Shown: positions 45,230 to 57,085 of the stretch, piece by piece
Position numbering within the stretch: position 1 is the first letter of the stretch
How the letters are laid out: each line of letters begins with the position of its first letter
From: Astragalus membranaceus
Taxonomy: Eukaryota > Streptophyta > Magnoliopsida > Fabales > Fabaceae
Length of the DNA: 64,000 nt
Direction: 5' to 3'
NCBI GenBank assembly: GCA_039519185.1
Contig: CM076851.1
Span: forward strand, 28,086,857-28,150,856
Notes under the pieces: model-generated
The model's database searches: none
What the model was told of the DNA's origin: nothing
The model's input: only the letters and a program-made list of their open reading frames with translations
Made by a program: the position numbers and the translations under genes

Positions 45230-45982
45230 TTAAGGTGGCTGATATGACACAAAGAGCACATCATCCTTCTTCTTTCGCTTCTGGGGCAGGAACATCATGA
45301 ATTCGAAACATAGTTGTAGATGCTTCCATACCCTTTTGAGGTGAAGGGTGATGAATAAGACATAGAAGGAGTCTAAGTATATGTCAATCTCCTCACTTCT
45401 ATCCTCCTTGCTACTTGGAAGAATAATAGGAACCATGATTTGTTGGGTTTTTTCTTGTTGGGTTTTCACCCCTTCCCCACATTGGGAGCTTTGATCTTCC
45501 CTCCAAACTACATGCTCCTCCATTTCAATCTTTTCTTCTTCCTCATCTTCCTTATCCTCCCCAGATTCTTCTTTTGTTGGGGCTTGTTCTTCTTGTTCCT
45601 CATTGGTAGTGCATAACCATGGGTAATTTTCTGATATAGTTACCCACTCATCCTCACAGTTGCACTCCACAAGATACTCCCCACAAGAATCGCAAAAGGT
45701 GCGTGTCACACATTTTCCATTCAAGTGGGTTTCTTCACAAAAATTACCGCTAAGTGAGGGTGGCGTGGACTCTATGTGCTGAGGTTGGTCAATTTGCGGC
45801 TCATGTGGCTTCCCCATGTTTATCATTTCTTGTTCTTGGGGCTGGAAGAGAATCTTGGACATATGCATAAACTCGGACAAAGCATCTTCCAACCGAGAAG
45901 CTTGCTCTTTAGGCTGGAAGATGGTCTCAGTCATTTGCCTAAACTGGGCCAAAGCAACTTCCAACCGAGAAGTGGATTCCAT
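45230..45982 (-). CDS. G5 ORF, acidic protein of unknown function
   Basis: About 250 codons from the ATG at 45982 (MESTSRLEVALAQFRQMTE); an in-frame extension to 46060 would add 26 residues. It opens with two related units of about 33 residues (SRLEVALAQFRQMTETIFQP and SRLEDALSEFMHMSKILFQP) with a heptad-like pattern, so probably a coiled coil. A small Cys cluster follows (CDSCGEYLVECNCEDEW), then a Glu/Lys-rich acidic middle and a hydrophobic/basic end. I recognise no known family and no gag, protease or RT motif. The frame is open, and its position after the primer site is where gag would be, so a role in the element RNA-protein particle is possible but unproven. Confidence 0.5.
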   Translation of the reverse strand: MESTSRLEVALAQFRQMTETIFQPKEQASRLEDALSEFMHMSKILFQPQEQEMINMGKPHEPQIDQPQHIESTPPSLSGNFCEETHLNGKCVTRTFCDSCGEYLVECNCEDEWVTISENYPWLCTTNEEQEEQAPTKEESGEDKEDEEEEKIEMEEHVVWREDQSSQCGEGVKTQQEKTQQIMVPIILPSSKEDRSEEIDIYLDSFYVLFITLHLKRVWKHLQLCFEFMMFLPQKRKKKDDVLFVSYQPP

Positions 45983-46192
45983 GATTTTTTTTTTCGGGAC
46001 AAACAGCAATTCTTTCGAACTTTGCCCCCTGCTACACAGTTCACTGAAACACTTCAACAAACCGTTAACAAGTCCAACACACTAACTAAGTATCTAAATA
46101 AATAAAACAAAAAATACATACTAAAATAAAATAAAACAAAATAAAACAACTAAGAATTTACTCAATTGCCTTATTGACAACGAAATCAACAA

Positions 46193-46210
46193 TCCCCGGC
46201 AACGGCGCCA
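46193..46210 (-). other. G5 primer-binding site
   Basis: tggcgccgttgccgggga on the minus strand, six bases from the LTR. This primer word is common in plant gypsy elements; I do not assign the tRNA. Confidence 0.75.
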
Positions 46211-46216
46211 AAAACT

Positions 46217-47510
46217 TGTTAACAATTTGGCAAGTGTACCAAATGTCGCAAGTAATATAATTTATCGGTAAGAACCGGTCGATCCACAGGGATTGCGCGT
46301 TGACAACAATAGCAAAATTGTAAATTCGTAGATTGTAGATATTTGATAAATTGAGTAATTGGTAACAGAACACGAACGTTAATTAATAATGCGAGAAAAA
46401 CGACTAGGGATCGAATCCTCTCACCTCGCCTATCACATGAACCTCAGCCAATTCAAGTTAATTATTCAATTTCTAGATTCAATTCACTAATTTAGGTCAA
46501 GGGCAATTCCTTGTCTCAAGACCCCTATTACCCTAAGAGTTACCCTAATTCCTTAGGTGAGTCGTGCTAGAGGGTAACGCATTAAGATTAAGAATTATAA
46601 TGAATTCACATAAGCTACCACATATTCCTATGATGATTACTAGCATGTGATCTAAATACCCAATTTCCAGCTACTAATTCATATCCCTATGCAATCACTA
46701 GCCTGGATCATCGCAATTATCATATGTAATTGAAAAGCGTTAAGAACATAGGTAATTAGACAAGCAAATCGAATAACAACTGAATTGACTAGAGCAATGG
46801 TTCACATGATAGGGTTGGGAGATTCATCTCTCCCTAATCTAAGCAAATTAGTTACAAATCATCCTAAGAGTGGAAACCAACATAGAATAGAAAACAAACA
46901 TAAAGGAAGACATTTAGAACCTTCAATCCCTTGTTCCCAAGTGGTGAGAAGGCTCCAAAATCGCACCTCCAGCTGCTCCAAAGTGTGGCTCCAAATCCCC
47001 AAAACGAAAGTTCCTTCAAAAATTCCTGAAACTGCTTTAAAAACCCTAATTTTCACGCACCATCGCGACGCGGCCCGTGTCCGTCGCGTCGCGACAAATG
47101 ACAGAAACTTCAGGCCTCACAAAACTGCTCCAGGTCGCGTCGCGAACCCTCCTGGTCGCGACGCAAAAAATGACAAAGTTCTGGCTTGTAAAATTCCTCC
47201 AGATCGCGTCGCGAACCCTCCTGGTCGCGACGCGAAAATCAACAGAAAGTTCTGACTATGCAAATTCCTCCAGATTGCTGCATTTCCGGGCTAGTGTCTG
47301 ATTCGCCGAAAGATGCCACAACCACTTAAGAGGTCTTCGGTCTTCAAGTCCCATTCAGCTCCAAAAGTGAAGAAATTACTTACAATTGAACTTCCTACTA
47401 CAATTATCTAAAACTGAACTAAATCCCAGATAATGACTGTGATACAATAAAAACCCTGCACAATTGGTCCTAAAAATGCCTAACTTACATCATATGATTG
47501 GGAGTCAACA
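46217..47510 (-). repeat. G5 5' LTR (element sense)
   Basis: 1294 bp, matching 42551-43844. In this copy the first GC hairpin (about 47065-47096) is perfect, where the left LTR has one changed base. Confidence 0.9.
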
Positions 47511-49465
47511 GGTGCTACAGTATCAGAGAGCGACTCGACAGACATCCCAATAGCTAACACAGAAGGCAGCAAGACCTTCACTCGCGGTTACCTGCAGCGT
47601 TGCCACAATAGAGCAACATTCCAAGCAGAAGGGGTGAGAATTTCAACAAAACATAATCAAGCACATAGTAGAGTAATGAAGACAAACAATCACACAACAT
47701 CATTATCAACACCGCATCATCATCGCCAAACACCAACTCAACCACAATTTGCCAACAAGTCACAGTCATGAATATGCATGATAATGCAACCCACACCTGG
47801 GTATATGCATGATGGTACCATACTCGTCATAATAAGCCACTAGGGGCACACCGTCATCATTAAGGGGCCGAAGCCTATTCGTCGCGAGAGGCCGAAGCCT
47901 ATTCGTCACAATGTGCACATGCTATGAGATTCTATGGACACATGTGCAATTTCACCAAAAAAAAAAACACTCACCTGGAGTACTCATCATCATCGTCATA
48001 AGACACTCATAGAGTGTGTTCGTCGTAATTCATCACAATCACATTACAGCATCATTATAATCATACTCATAGAGTATATTCGTCACAAATCATCATAATT
48101 CATGTTACATCATCATCATACATATCACCTTTGAAATTTGGGTAACAACACGTTTAGAGTTTAGAAAAACATCCCGTTTTAATTTATAAAACATCACATC
48201 TTAATTTGAAGGACATCACATTTTAAATTCGGAAAAACACCACATTTTCAAGCTTGGGAAACACTACATTTGAATTGGGGAAACGTCACATTTTTATTAG
48301 TGGAAACCTCACATTTTTATGGAGGAACATCATATTTTTGTGGAGGAAACATCACCTTTAAAAACTGAGAAAACAGTGTGGAAACAGCAAGAAAACAGTG
48401 TGGAAACAGCAAGAAAACAGTGGGAAACAGTGACACGCGCTTGAAGCGCGAGCTGGGCGCGACTGAGGCGCGATTGGGCAGTAACAGCGTACCACAGCGC
48501 AGCGCGCTTGCGCCTGGAGCGCGACTGCAGCGCGAGCAAGGTGCGAATGGGCAGCAACAGTGCAACGTGCAGAAAATTCAGAAAACTTAATTTTTCACCC
48601 AACCCGATCACATCACAATTCTTTTCCGCACATCACCAACACCAAAAACACGTTTTATTCACCAAATCAATCATCAAATCTCACTAATGGTTCATCAAAG
48701 AACATCAACAATTCATCAACATAAATCATCAAATTTAATCAAGGACACCATCGAATTTTCATTCCAACAAATCATCAAATTCTTCAAATAACATCAATTT
48801 CATCAAAACAACATCAGAACTCTTCAACAATATCGATTCATCAAACATCATCAATTTCATCAACAATATCAATTCATCAAACATCATCAATTTCATCAAC
48901 AATATCAATTCCCACAAACCCCACAAAACCCCACTACATACCCAATCATGTTAAACCGAAACGCTCACCCTTACCTCGAATTTGTATGATCCGGAACAAC
49001 GACGAAGGAGTCACGTACAAAACCCAGCAACACAACGAACGAAGCTTCTCCTTCTTCCTTCGAAACCGTAGCCACGCTCACTTCTTTGATCAATGAGGAA
49101 TCAACACAATGGAGGTTAGGGATTGAAGGCTACAACACTAGGAAAAGGAAGAAAAACGGCATAGAAGGATTAAGAACTCTTACCTAAAGAAAAACTTGAG
49201 AAGATTCCCCTCCTTCCACTCCTTTAGCGCAGCGCTCCTCACTCTCTCTCAATTCTGATTTCTTTCTCTCAACAATGTGAAAATGAGAGAAGTTTGGCTT
49301 AGACCCCTAGGGTTTAAGCTGTGGGTTCAGCGAGCGCTGGGCCTCCCACGCCAACACCACCCTCTTTACTCGTTCCACCTCCTGAACAACACCCATCATT
49401 TTAATTAAATTAATCACGCCTCCAATAAACTTAATAATTCGATTAAATATTTCCGGGGTGTTACA

Positions 49466-49481
49466 ACTCTCCCCCACTTAG
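49466..49481 (-). other. G4 polypurine tract
   Basis: ctaagtgggggagagt on the minus strand, next to the 3' LTR; identical to G2 and G3. Confidence 0.85.
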
Positions 49482-51584
49482 GATTTTTTCGTCCTCGAAA
49501 ACATACCTGATTCAAACAATTCTGGATACGACTCTCGCATCTTATCTTCCAGCTCCCATGTCAGGCTTTCACCAGCTGCTCCAAACAAACAACCTTCACC
49601 AGATTGATCTTCTTACCTCGAAGGGTCTTCACTTCCCTATCCTCAATTCGTACAGGCACGGTCTCCACAGTGAGATTATCCCGCACCTCTACATCATCTG
49701 GTTGGATCACATGAGACGGATCCGCAATATACTTCCGAAGCTGCGACACGTGAAACACGTCGTGCAAGTTCGAAAGATTAGGTGGCAAGGCCACCCGATA
49801 TGCAACACTTCCAACTCTTTCCGTAATCTGATACGGCCCAATGAAACGAGGAGTCAACTTCTTCGATTTCAGCGCACGCCCAACACCAGTCATAGGTGTA
49901 ACCCTCAGAAACACGTGGTCACCCGCTTCAAATTCTAAATCTTTCCTCCTCTTATTATGGTAGCTCTTCTGTCTACTCTGCGACGCTTTCATTTTCTCCC
50001 GGATCATCTTTACCTTCTTAGTAGTTTCTCTGACTAGCTCAGGTCCAAGTACTAAACTTTCCCCAGTCTCATACCAACACACCGGAGTCCTACAGCTCCG
50101 ACCATACAACGCCTCAAACAGCGCCATCCCGATACTGGAATGATAACTATTGTTGTATGTAAACTCGATCAATGGAAGATGAGTATCCCACACACCTCCC
50201 TGCTCTAGAACACAGGACCTCAACAAATCCTCCAACGATTGAATCGTCCTCTCTGTCTGTCCATCAGTTTGAGGATGATAAGCTGAACTCAACCTCAATC
50301 TCGAACCCAACTCTTTCTGCAAACTACTCCAAAAGTCCGAAGTGAACCTTGGGTCTCTATCCGACACAATGCACAAGGGGACGCCATGCAGCTTCACAAT
50401 CACCTGAATGTAGATCTCTGCCAATCTCGACACCGGATACTTAATACCGATAGGAATGAAATGAGCAGACTTCGTCAATCTATCCACAACCACCCAAATT
50501 GAATCATGTCCTCTCACTGTATTGGGTAACCCCGTCACGAAATTCATGGAAATACTATCCCACTTCAACTCTGGAACATTTAACGGTTGCATCATTCCCG
50601 CAGGCTTCAGATGCTCGACCTTCGATTTCTGACAGGTCAAACACGAATACACAAACTTTGCCACATCACGCTTCAATCCAGGCCACCAGAAAATCTTTTT
50701 CAGATCTTGATACATTTTTGTCGCCCCAGGATGGATACTCAACTTACTCTTGTGGCCTTCCTCGAGAATTGCCTTCCTCATTTCTTCATCTTCGGGAACA
50801 CAAATCCTTCCTCGATATCTCAATACATTCTGCGCATCTATCTCGAAATCCTCATTCTCAGACTGACCAATCCCACTCATCAGATCAACCAATTTCACAT
50901 CTAACTTCTGCGCTTCTCGGATACCAGCCATAAAATCATTGCCAATTTTCAACATACCCAACCTGACACTCTGAGGTGTAACTTCACAAACTAAACTCAT
51001 GTCCCTGAATTGCTCAATTAACTCAAGCTCTCTAGCCATCAATGCCGACATGTGCAAAGTCTTCGGACTCAACGCATCCGCAACCACATTAGCTTTACCC
51101 GGGTGGTAACTCAATTCAAAATCATAATCTTTCAATAGTTCTAACCACCGGCGCTGCCTCATATTCAATTCTTTCTGATCGAACAGATACCGTAGACTCT
51201 TGTGATCACTGAACACCTCAAATCTCGATCCATACAAGTAATGTCTCCAGATTTTCAACGCGAATACCACCGCAGCAAGTTCCAAATCGTGAGTAGGGTA
51301 ATTCTTTTCATGAGTTCTCAATTGTCTCGACGCATAAGCGACCACTTTCCCATTCTGCATAAGCACGCCACCCAAACCCATCTTGGAAGTATCACAATAA
51401 ACCACAAACGGCTCAACCGGATTAGGCAGGGTCAACACCGGAGACGTGGTCAACCTCTTCTTCAACTCATTGAAACTCTCTTCACATCGGTCATCCCAAA
51501 CAAAGGCCTTACCCTTGCAAGTCAATTGGGTCAAGGGCAGAGCCAACTTTGAAAACCCCTCAATGAATCTTCTATAATAACCCG
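49478..51584 (-). pseudogene. G4 RNase H, integrase and chromodomain
   Basis: From 51546 down, 661 codons are open: RNase H (VVYCDTSKMGLGGVL, VFSDHKSLRYLF), integrase finger (HPGATKMYQDL, CLTCQKSK), core (ISMNFVTGLP, IVSDRDPRF, TDGQTERTIQS). The first catalytic Asp reads Asn (SMNF for SMDF), so the integrase is probably inactive. A 1-base loss inside the chromodomain (KVVCLEQL in place of KVVWLGAA) ends the open frame at 49561. The proper end, YPELF...KKS, is readable in the next frame to 49478. Confidence 0.9.
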
Positions 51585-53821
51585 CTAATCCCAGAAACTC
51601 CTTATCTCATTAACTGACTTCGGGGACTCCCACTGCAACACTGCATCAACCTTAGAAGGATCCACCGCAATCCCCTCACTAGAAATCACATGACCGAGAA
51701 AGCTGACTTCTTTCAACCAAAACTCACACTTGGACAACTTCGCATATAACTTTCGATCCCTCAGAATTTCCAACACCAACCTCAGATGTCCCGCATGCTC
51801 CTCTTCTGACTTAGAATAAATTAGAATATCATCAATGAAAACCACCACAAACTTGTCCAGATACTCGCGAAAGATTTGGTTCATGTACCCCATGAATACC
51901 CCCGGCGCATTTGTCACACCGAAAGGCATTACGGAATACTCATAATGCCCATATCTTGTCCTAAACGCCGTCTTCTGGATGTCTTCATCTTTTACCTTGA
52001 TCTGATGATAACCAGACCTCAAATCAATCTTGCTGAATACTTTAGTACCCACTAACTGATCCATCAAGTCATCAATCCTCGGTAACGGATACTTGTTCTT
52101 GATTGTAACTTTATTCAACTGACGATAGTCTACACACAACCTCATGCTACCGTCTTTCTTTTTCACTAACAACACTGGAGCTCCCCACGGCGACACACTC
52201 GGTCTTACAAACTTCTTTTCTAACAAATCCTCAAGTTGCTTCTTCAATTCTGCCAACTCAGACGCAGACATTCTATATGGTGCCATAGACACAGATTTAG
52301 TGCCAGGAACTAGATCAATAGTAAACTCCACCTCCCTCTCTGGTGGTATATCTGGAATCTCGTCAGGAAACACCTCGGAAAACTCACACACCACCCGCAG
52401 CTCCTCAATCTTCGCTTGGCTCTCAGCAGACAACGACGCTAACAGAGAAAACAGCTGAACCTCTTCTCTCATCACCCTGTGCAGCTGACCCGCAGATAGC
52501 AAACCAGACCTCTCTTCAGGCGGAGCGAAACTTACGAACCTTTCGCGACAGTCGATATGAACATGATTATCAACTAACCAGTCCATACCCAGAATGACAT
52601 CTATGCCACTCAGCGGCAAACAGATCAAATCAACTAAAAATTCTCTACCATATATAGATACCGAACATTTGGCACAAACAACGGAGGTAGTTACCGAACC
52701 CTTAGCTGGAGTATCGATAACCATCTCTCTCAACATATCAGATAAGACAAGACTTAGTCTCTTAACACATGCGGCAGCAATAAAACTATGGGTAGCACCA
52801 GTATCAACAATAGCAATAAGAGGAAAATTATTGATATAGCATGTACCTCGAATCTCATTCACCACGTCAGACTCAGCCAGGGCGAACACTTTCCCAAAAG
52901 ACTTCTCCTTCTTGGGTTTTGAGCACTGTGTACTGATATGACCACTCTCCCCACAATTAAAACATACCACCTCTTTCTTATCACAGCTGGAAGATATGTG
53001 CCCCTCTTTCCCACACCGATAACATCTCTTCTTATCCCCGCTTGGGCAATCTGGACCTTTATGACCTGCTCTCCCACACGTGTAACAAGTAATGCTGGCT
53101 ACAGCATCTCCCCCACTTCGCTTAGACCCACCAACAAACTTCCCTTTGCCCTTACCAGCAGACACCTCATATGGTTTACCACGACTCGAGAAGCTCTTTT
53201 GCTTTTCTTTCATAACTCTGGAGAAGGCATTACTGTCCTCCTCAAAAATTCGGCAGCTATCAACCAACAGAGAGAACACACGAATTTGTTGATACCATAT
53301 GGCTTTCTTAATATCAGCACGCAACCCGTTTTCAAACTTGATGCATTTGGAGAACTCAGCACCCTCCCCATCATAGTGTGGATACAACTTGGACAGCTCA
53401 GTAAATTTTGCAGCATATTCCGTTACAGACATGTTACCTTGCTCAAGTCTCAGAAACTCGACCTCTTTCTTTCCGCAGACATCCTCCGGATAGTATTTCC
53501 TCCTGAACTCTCTCTTCATTGGCGACCATCAACCTTTGCCTAACCGTCATCCACCAGTCATCAGCCTCTTTCTTCAACATGTGCGTACCATAACGAACCT
53601 TCTGGGCATCGGTACAATCCATAACGTGGAAGATCCGCTCCATCTCTCAGCCACTCAAGGGCACCATCAGGGTTATACCCGCCTTCAAAAGTAGGAGGGT
53701 TCTCTCGCTGGAACGTAGCCAAACTGCGCGCCCCAGCATCACCAGCACCTGGCATGTTGCCCACAACCCCAGCTATAGCCTGCAAAGCAGCAGCAAGTGC
53801 AGCATCGTTCCGTCCTGCCAT
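51585..53821 (-). pseudogene. G4 gag, protease and reverse transcriptase
   Basis: Starts at 53821 (MAGRNDAALAAALQAIAGVV). A 2-base loss after GALEWLR moves the capsid frame (MERIFHVMDCTDAQKVRYGT). A further small loss precedes MKREFRRKYYPEDV, after which 644 codons are open. These hold three CCHC knuckles (CYTCGRAGHKGPDC, CYRCGKEGHISSSC, CFNCGESGHISTQC), a protease with an intact DTG (IVDTGATHSFIAA), and RT (LCVDYRQLNKVT, FSKIDLRSGYHQI, FVVVFIDDILIYS). A frameshift at 51585 separates RNase H. This copy shows what G2 and G3 have lost. Confidence 0.9.
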
Positions 53822-53918
53822 TCTAGCACTGCAACAGAAAACAGAATTTAGATACGAGTAACAAAACTCAAATGCTACTCAACTTGACAACTCGACCACC
53901 GGCCAGACAGACCGAACT

Positions 53919-53930
53919 GCTCTGATACCA
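53919..53930 (-). other. G4 primer-binding site
   Basis: tggtatcagagc on the minus strand, four bases from the LTR; initiator tRNA-Met type. Confidence 0.9.
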
Positions 53931-53934
53931 CTAA

Positions 53935-56181
53935 TGTAACACCCCTTTTCTACCCCTCAATTTACACGTCATTATCAGAGTAATTTCCTTTTTAAAAATA
54001 TTAATTTAATTGATAGAAAAGAAATGCCACATCGTCATAAGAAACTCATTGTTTGCACTCATTAAAGTTTGTGCAACTAACCACCGTCATAAAAATTAAA
54101 CCTCATAAATCAATACATCACAGCGGAATAAGATAATAACTCACTAAGCCCCTCAAACACATCTCATATTCTCAACATAGTCATTAAACAGTTAATTAAC
54201 CACTAACAAACTTCAACTACGCCGCCTAGGTGCTACAGTATCAGAGAGCGACTCGACAGACATCCCAATAGCTAACACAGAAGGCAGCAAGACCTTCACT
54301 CGCGGTTACCTATAGCGTTGCCACAATAGAGCAACATTCCAAGCAGAAGGGGTGAGAATTTCAACAAAACACAATCAAGCACATAGTAGAGTAATGAAGA
54401 CAAACAATCACACAACATCATTATCAACACCACATCATCATCGCCAAACACCAACTCAACCACAATTTGCCAACAAGTCACAGTCATGAATATGCATGAT
54501 AATGCAACCCACACCTGGGTATATGCATGATGGTACCATACTCGTCATAATAAGCCACTAGGGGCACACCGTCATCATTAAGGGGCCGAAGCCTATTCGT
54601 CGCGAGAGGCCGAAGCCTATTCGTCACAATGTGCACATGCTATGAGACTCTATGGACACTTGTGCAATTTCACCAAAAAAAACACTCACCTGGAGTTCTC
54701 ATCATCGTCGTCATAAGACACTCATAGAGTGTGTTCGTCGTAATTCATCACAATCACATTACAGCATCATTATAATCATACTCATAGAGTATATTCGTCA
54801 CAAATCATCATAATTCATGTTACATCATCATCATACATATCACCTTTGAAATTTGGGTAACAACACGTTTAGAGTTTAGAAAAACATCCCGTTTTAATTT
54901 ATAAAACATCACATCTTAATTTGAAGGACATCACATTTTAAATTCGGAAAAACACCACATTTTCAAGCTTGGGAAACACTACATTTGAATTGGGGAAACG
55001 TCACATTTTTATTAGTGGAAACCTCACATTTTTATGGAGGAACATCATATTTTTGTGGAGGAAACATCACCTTTAAAAACTGAGAAAACAGTGTGGAAAC
55101 AGCAAGAAAACTGTGTGGAAACAGCAAGAAAACAGTGGGAAACAATGACTCGCGCTTGAAGCGCGAGCTGGGCGCGACTGAGGCGCGATTGGGCAGTAAC
55201 AGCGTACCACAGCGCAGCGCGCTTGCGCCTGGAGCGCGACTGCAGCGCGAGCGAGGCGCGAATGGGCAGCAACAGTGCAACGTGCAGAAAATTCAGAAAA
55301 CTTAATTTTTCACCCAACCCGATCACATCACAATTCTTCTCCGCACATCACCAACACCAAAAACACGTTTTATTCACCAAATCAATCATCAAATCTCACT
55401 AATGGTTCATCAAAGAACATCAACAATTCATCAACATAAATCATCAAATTTAATCAAGGACACCATCGAATTTTCATTCCAACAAATCATCAAATTCTTC
55501 AAATAACATCAATTTCATCAAAACAACATCAGAACTCTTCAACAATATCAATTCATCAGACATCATCAATTTCATCAACAATATCAATTCATCAAACATC
55601 ATCAATTTCATCAACAATATCAATTCCCACAAACCCCACAAAACCCCCACTACATACCCAATCATGTTAAACCGAACCGCGCACCCTTACCTCGAATTTG
55701 TATGATCCGGAACAACGACGAAGGAGTCACGTACAAAACCCAGCAACACAACGAACGAAGCTTCTCCTTCTTCCTTTGAAACCGTAGCCACGCTCACTTC
55801 TTTGATCAATGAGGAATCAACACAATGGAGGTTAGGGATTGAAGGCTACAACACTAGGAAAAGGAAGAAAAACGGCATAGAAGGATTAAGAACTCTTACC
55901 TAAAGAAAAACTTGAGAAGATTCCCCTCCTTCCACTCCTTTAGCGCAGCGCTCCTCACTCTCTCTCAATTCTGATTTCTTTCTCTCAACAATGTGAAAAT
56001 GAGAGAAGTTTGGCTTAGACCCCTAGGGTTTAAGCTGTGGGTTCAGCGAGCGCTGGGCCTCCCACGCCAACACCACCCTCTTTACTCGTTCCACCTCCTG
56101 AACAACACCCATCATTTTAATTAAATTAATCACGCCTCCAATAAACTTAATAATTCGATTAAATATTTCTGGGGTGTTACA
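53935..56181 (-). repeat. G4 5' LTR (element sense)
   Basis: 2247 bp with TGTAACACCCC at both outer edges as read on the proper strand. It contains a block rich in gcgcgac and gcgcgag words (55150-55265) and degenerate catcaattcatcaa repeats (55330-55660). Confidence 0.9.
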
Positions 56182-56582
56182 TTAGATATCTCACCCCTTC
56201 TGTTTGAATGTTACCCCTATGTTGGTAACGTGCAGGTGATTGCGAGTGAAGGCATGTCTACCTTCGCTAGTTGAGTCGGTGTCGTCGCTCTGATACGTAG
56301 CACTCGGGGGGATGAACGCTAGTTTTTATTAGTTGTCTTTATTATTTAATTTCTGAAGTTTATGGTGATGTTATGATTATTCGTTGAACCCTTTATTTTT
56401 ATTCCGCTGCATGGTGATGGAGTTACTGCTATGTATCGTACTATTTTAATGGTGAATTTTATTTATTGACGTGTGATGTTTATTGGTGTAAATGTGGCAT
56501 CCCTTGTGGGTGTAGTGAAAACGTTTTTGAAACTCGGATTTTTGTCAAAAATTTTCCGGGTAGAAAAGGGGTGTTACAAAAC

Positions 56583-56750
56583 CAGTAGCTGTTCTTGATG
56601 GGAAACATATTCCTACTTCTCCCACTAAAATTCTGGTGCAATGGTCTGATTCTTTCCCTGAAGATGCAACTTGGGAAGTTCTTGACACCATCATTCATCA
56701 GTTTCCTGAACTACATTTGAGGACAACGTGTTTGAAGAAGAGGAAGAGGG
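56583..56750 (+). pseudogene. G1 chromodomain and pol end
   Basis: The continuation reads VAVLDGKHIPTSPTKILVQW, then SFPEDATWEVLDTIIHQFPEL, a chromodomain of the kind that guides chromovirus integration by binding modified histones. The end overlaps the polypurine tract at 56735-56750 (aagaagaggaagaggg), next to the 3' LTR. Confidence 0.85.
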
Positions 56751-57085
56751 TGTTATGGACCCAACTGAAGAGGAAGAATACAACATAGCTCAAGTGAGGC
56801 CCAAATCCAAGAGAGTCAAGATCAAGCCCAAATACTTGAATGACTACAGCACCCGTTAGAGTTACTTATTATTTACTGCTTTACTTTTACCTCATGATGT
56901 AAGAAGGATCTAGTGAATCCATTGTCCTTTTCAATTCTTATCCTTTTGTATGACTCATAGAGAGATCTTTCTAGATATTGTATGAGTCACTATTTGACAG
57001 CTGTAATAGTACACTTGAGGGTACTATATTACCATTGAAGAGGAATGAATAATACTAGGCACTGAATTGAAATGTTTATTTTTAT
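56751..57085 (+). repeat. G1 3' LTR, incomplete
   Basis: Starts TGTTATGG right after the polypurine tract and matches the 5' LTR until gtttatttttat. It then passes into CACTA transposase sequence (ctgccc...) instead of finishing. The missing tail and the shared junction with 4948 point to recombination rather than random truncation. Confidence 0.85.

Larger units (their letters stand above)
42551..47510 (-). mobile_element. G5: non-autonomous LTR element with one ORF
   Basis: 4960 bp with two 1294-bp LTRs (TGTTGACTCCC...GTTAACA in element sense) and target duplication ggtgc. By eye the LTRs differ at about seven bases. Minus orientation is shown by the primer site beside the right LTR and the polypurine tract beside the left. 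There is no gag or pol; the only notable ORF is an acidic, repeat-containing protein. It needed proteins of another element to move. Confidence 0.85.
42252..49465 (-). repeat. G4 3' LTR (element sense), interrupted by G5
   Basis: Matches 53935-56181. G5 occupies 42551-47510 with the duplicated word ggtgc at 42546-42550 and 47511-47515; the uninterrupted LTR has a single copy at about 54229. Confidence 0.9.
42252..56181 (-). mobile_element. G4: Tekay-like chromovirus on the minus strand
   Basis: Target duplication ttaga at 42247-42251 and 56182-56186. The LTRs are 2247 bp (53935-56181, 5' in element sense) and about 2249 bp without G5 (42252-49465). By eye the LTRs differ by roughly one per cent or a little more, so it is older than G3. 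It is the only Tekay copy here that keeps gag, protease, RT, RNase H, integrase and chromodomain in order, but with several frameshifts. Confidence 0.9.
10152..56577 (+). mobile_element. G2: Tekay/Del-like chromovirus, deletion derivative
   Basis: Inserted in G1 pol with perfect 5-bp duplications aaacc (10147-10151 and 56578-56582). LTRs run TGTAAC...GTTACA, about 2.6 kb. It has an iMet-type primer site and the usual Tekay order of RT, RNase H, integrase and chromodomain. Most of gag and all of protease are deleted. Its 3' LTR was hit by G3 and by G4. The span includes those insertions; G2 itself is about 8.3 kb. Confidence 0.9.
15788..56577 (+). repeat. G2 3' LTR in three pieces
   Basis: Piece 1 is 15788-17516, piece 2 is 41876-42251 and piece 3 is 56182-56577. 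The joins at cctat (G3) and ttaga (G4) restore the order seen in the 5' LTR at about 12003 and 12367. The pieces and the 5' LTR confirm that G3 and G4 landed independently in the same LTR about 375 bp apart. Confidence 0.9.
5534..57085 (+). mobile_element. G1: Ty3/gypsy chromovirus (Reina-like by size)
   Basis: Without its inserted elements this is about 5.1 kb: 400-bp LTR, gag, protease, RT, RNase H, integrase, chromodomain, polypurine tract and a 3' LTR. Short LTRs, small size and a C-terminal chromodomain fit the Reina group; the clade is inferred. It sits in the CACTA A transposase with gtttt at 5529-5533 and at 58071-58075. G2 splits its pol at 10151/56578 with the perfect target duplication aaacc. 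The 3' LTR ends early, at 57085, at a recombination junction. All frames carry stops. Confidence 0.85.

Noticed and set aside
49558..53543. Plus-strand ORFs of up to 201 codons opposite G4
   Set aside because: They are antisense shadows of the G4 gag-pol, which has clear domain motifs on the minus strand.
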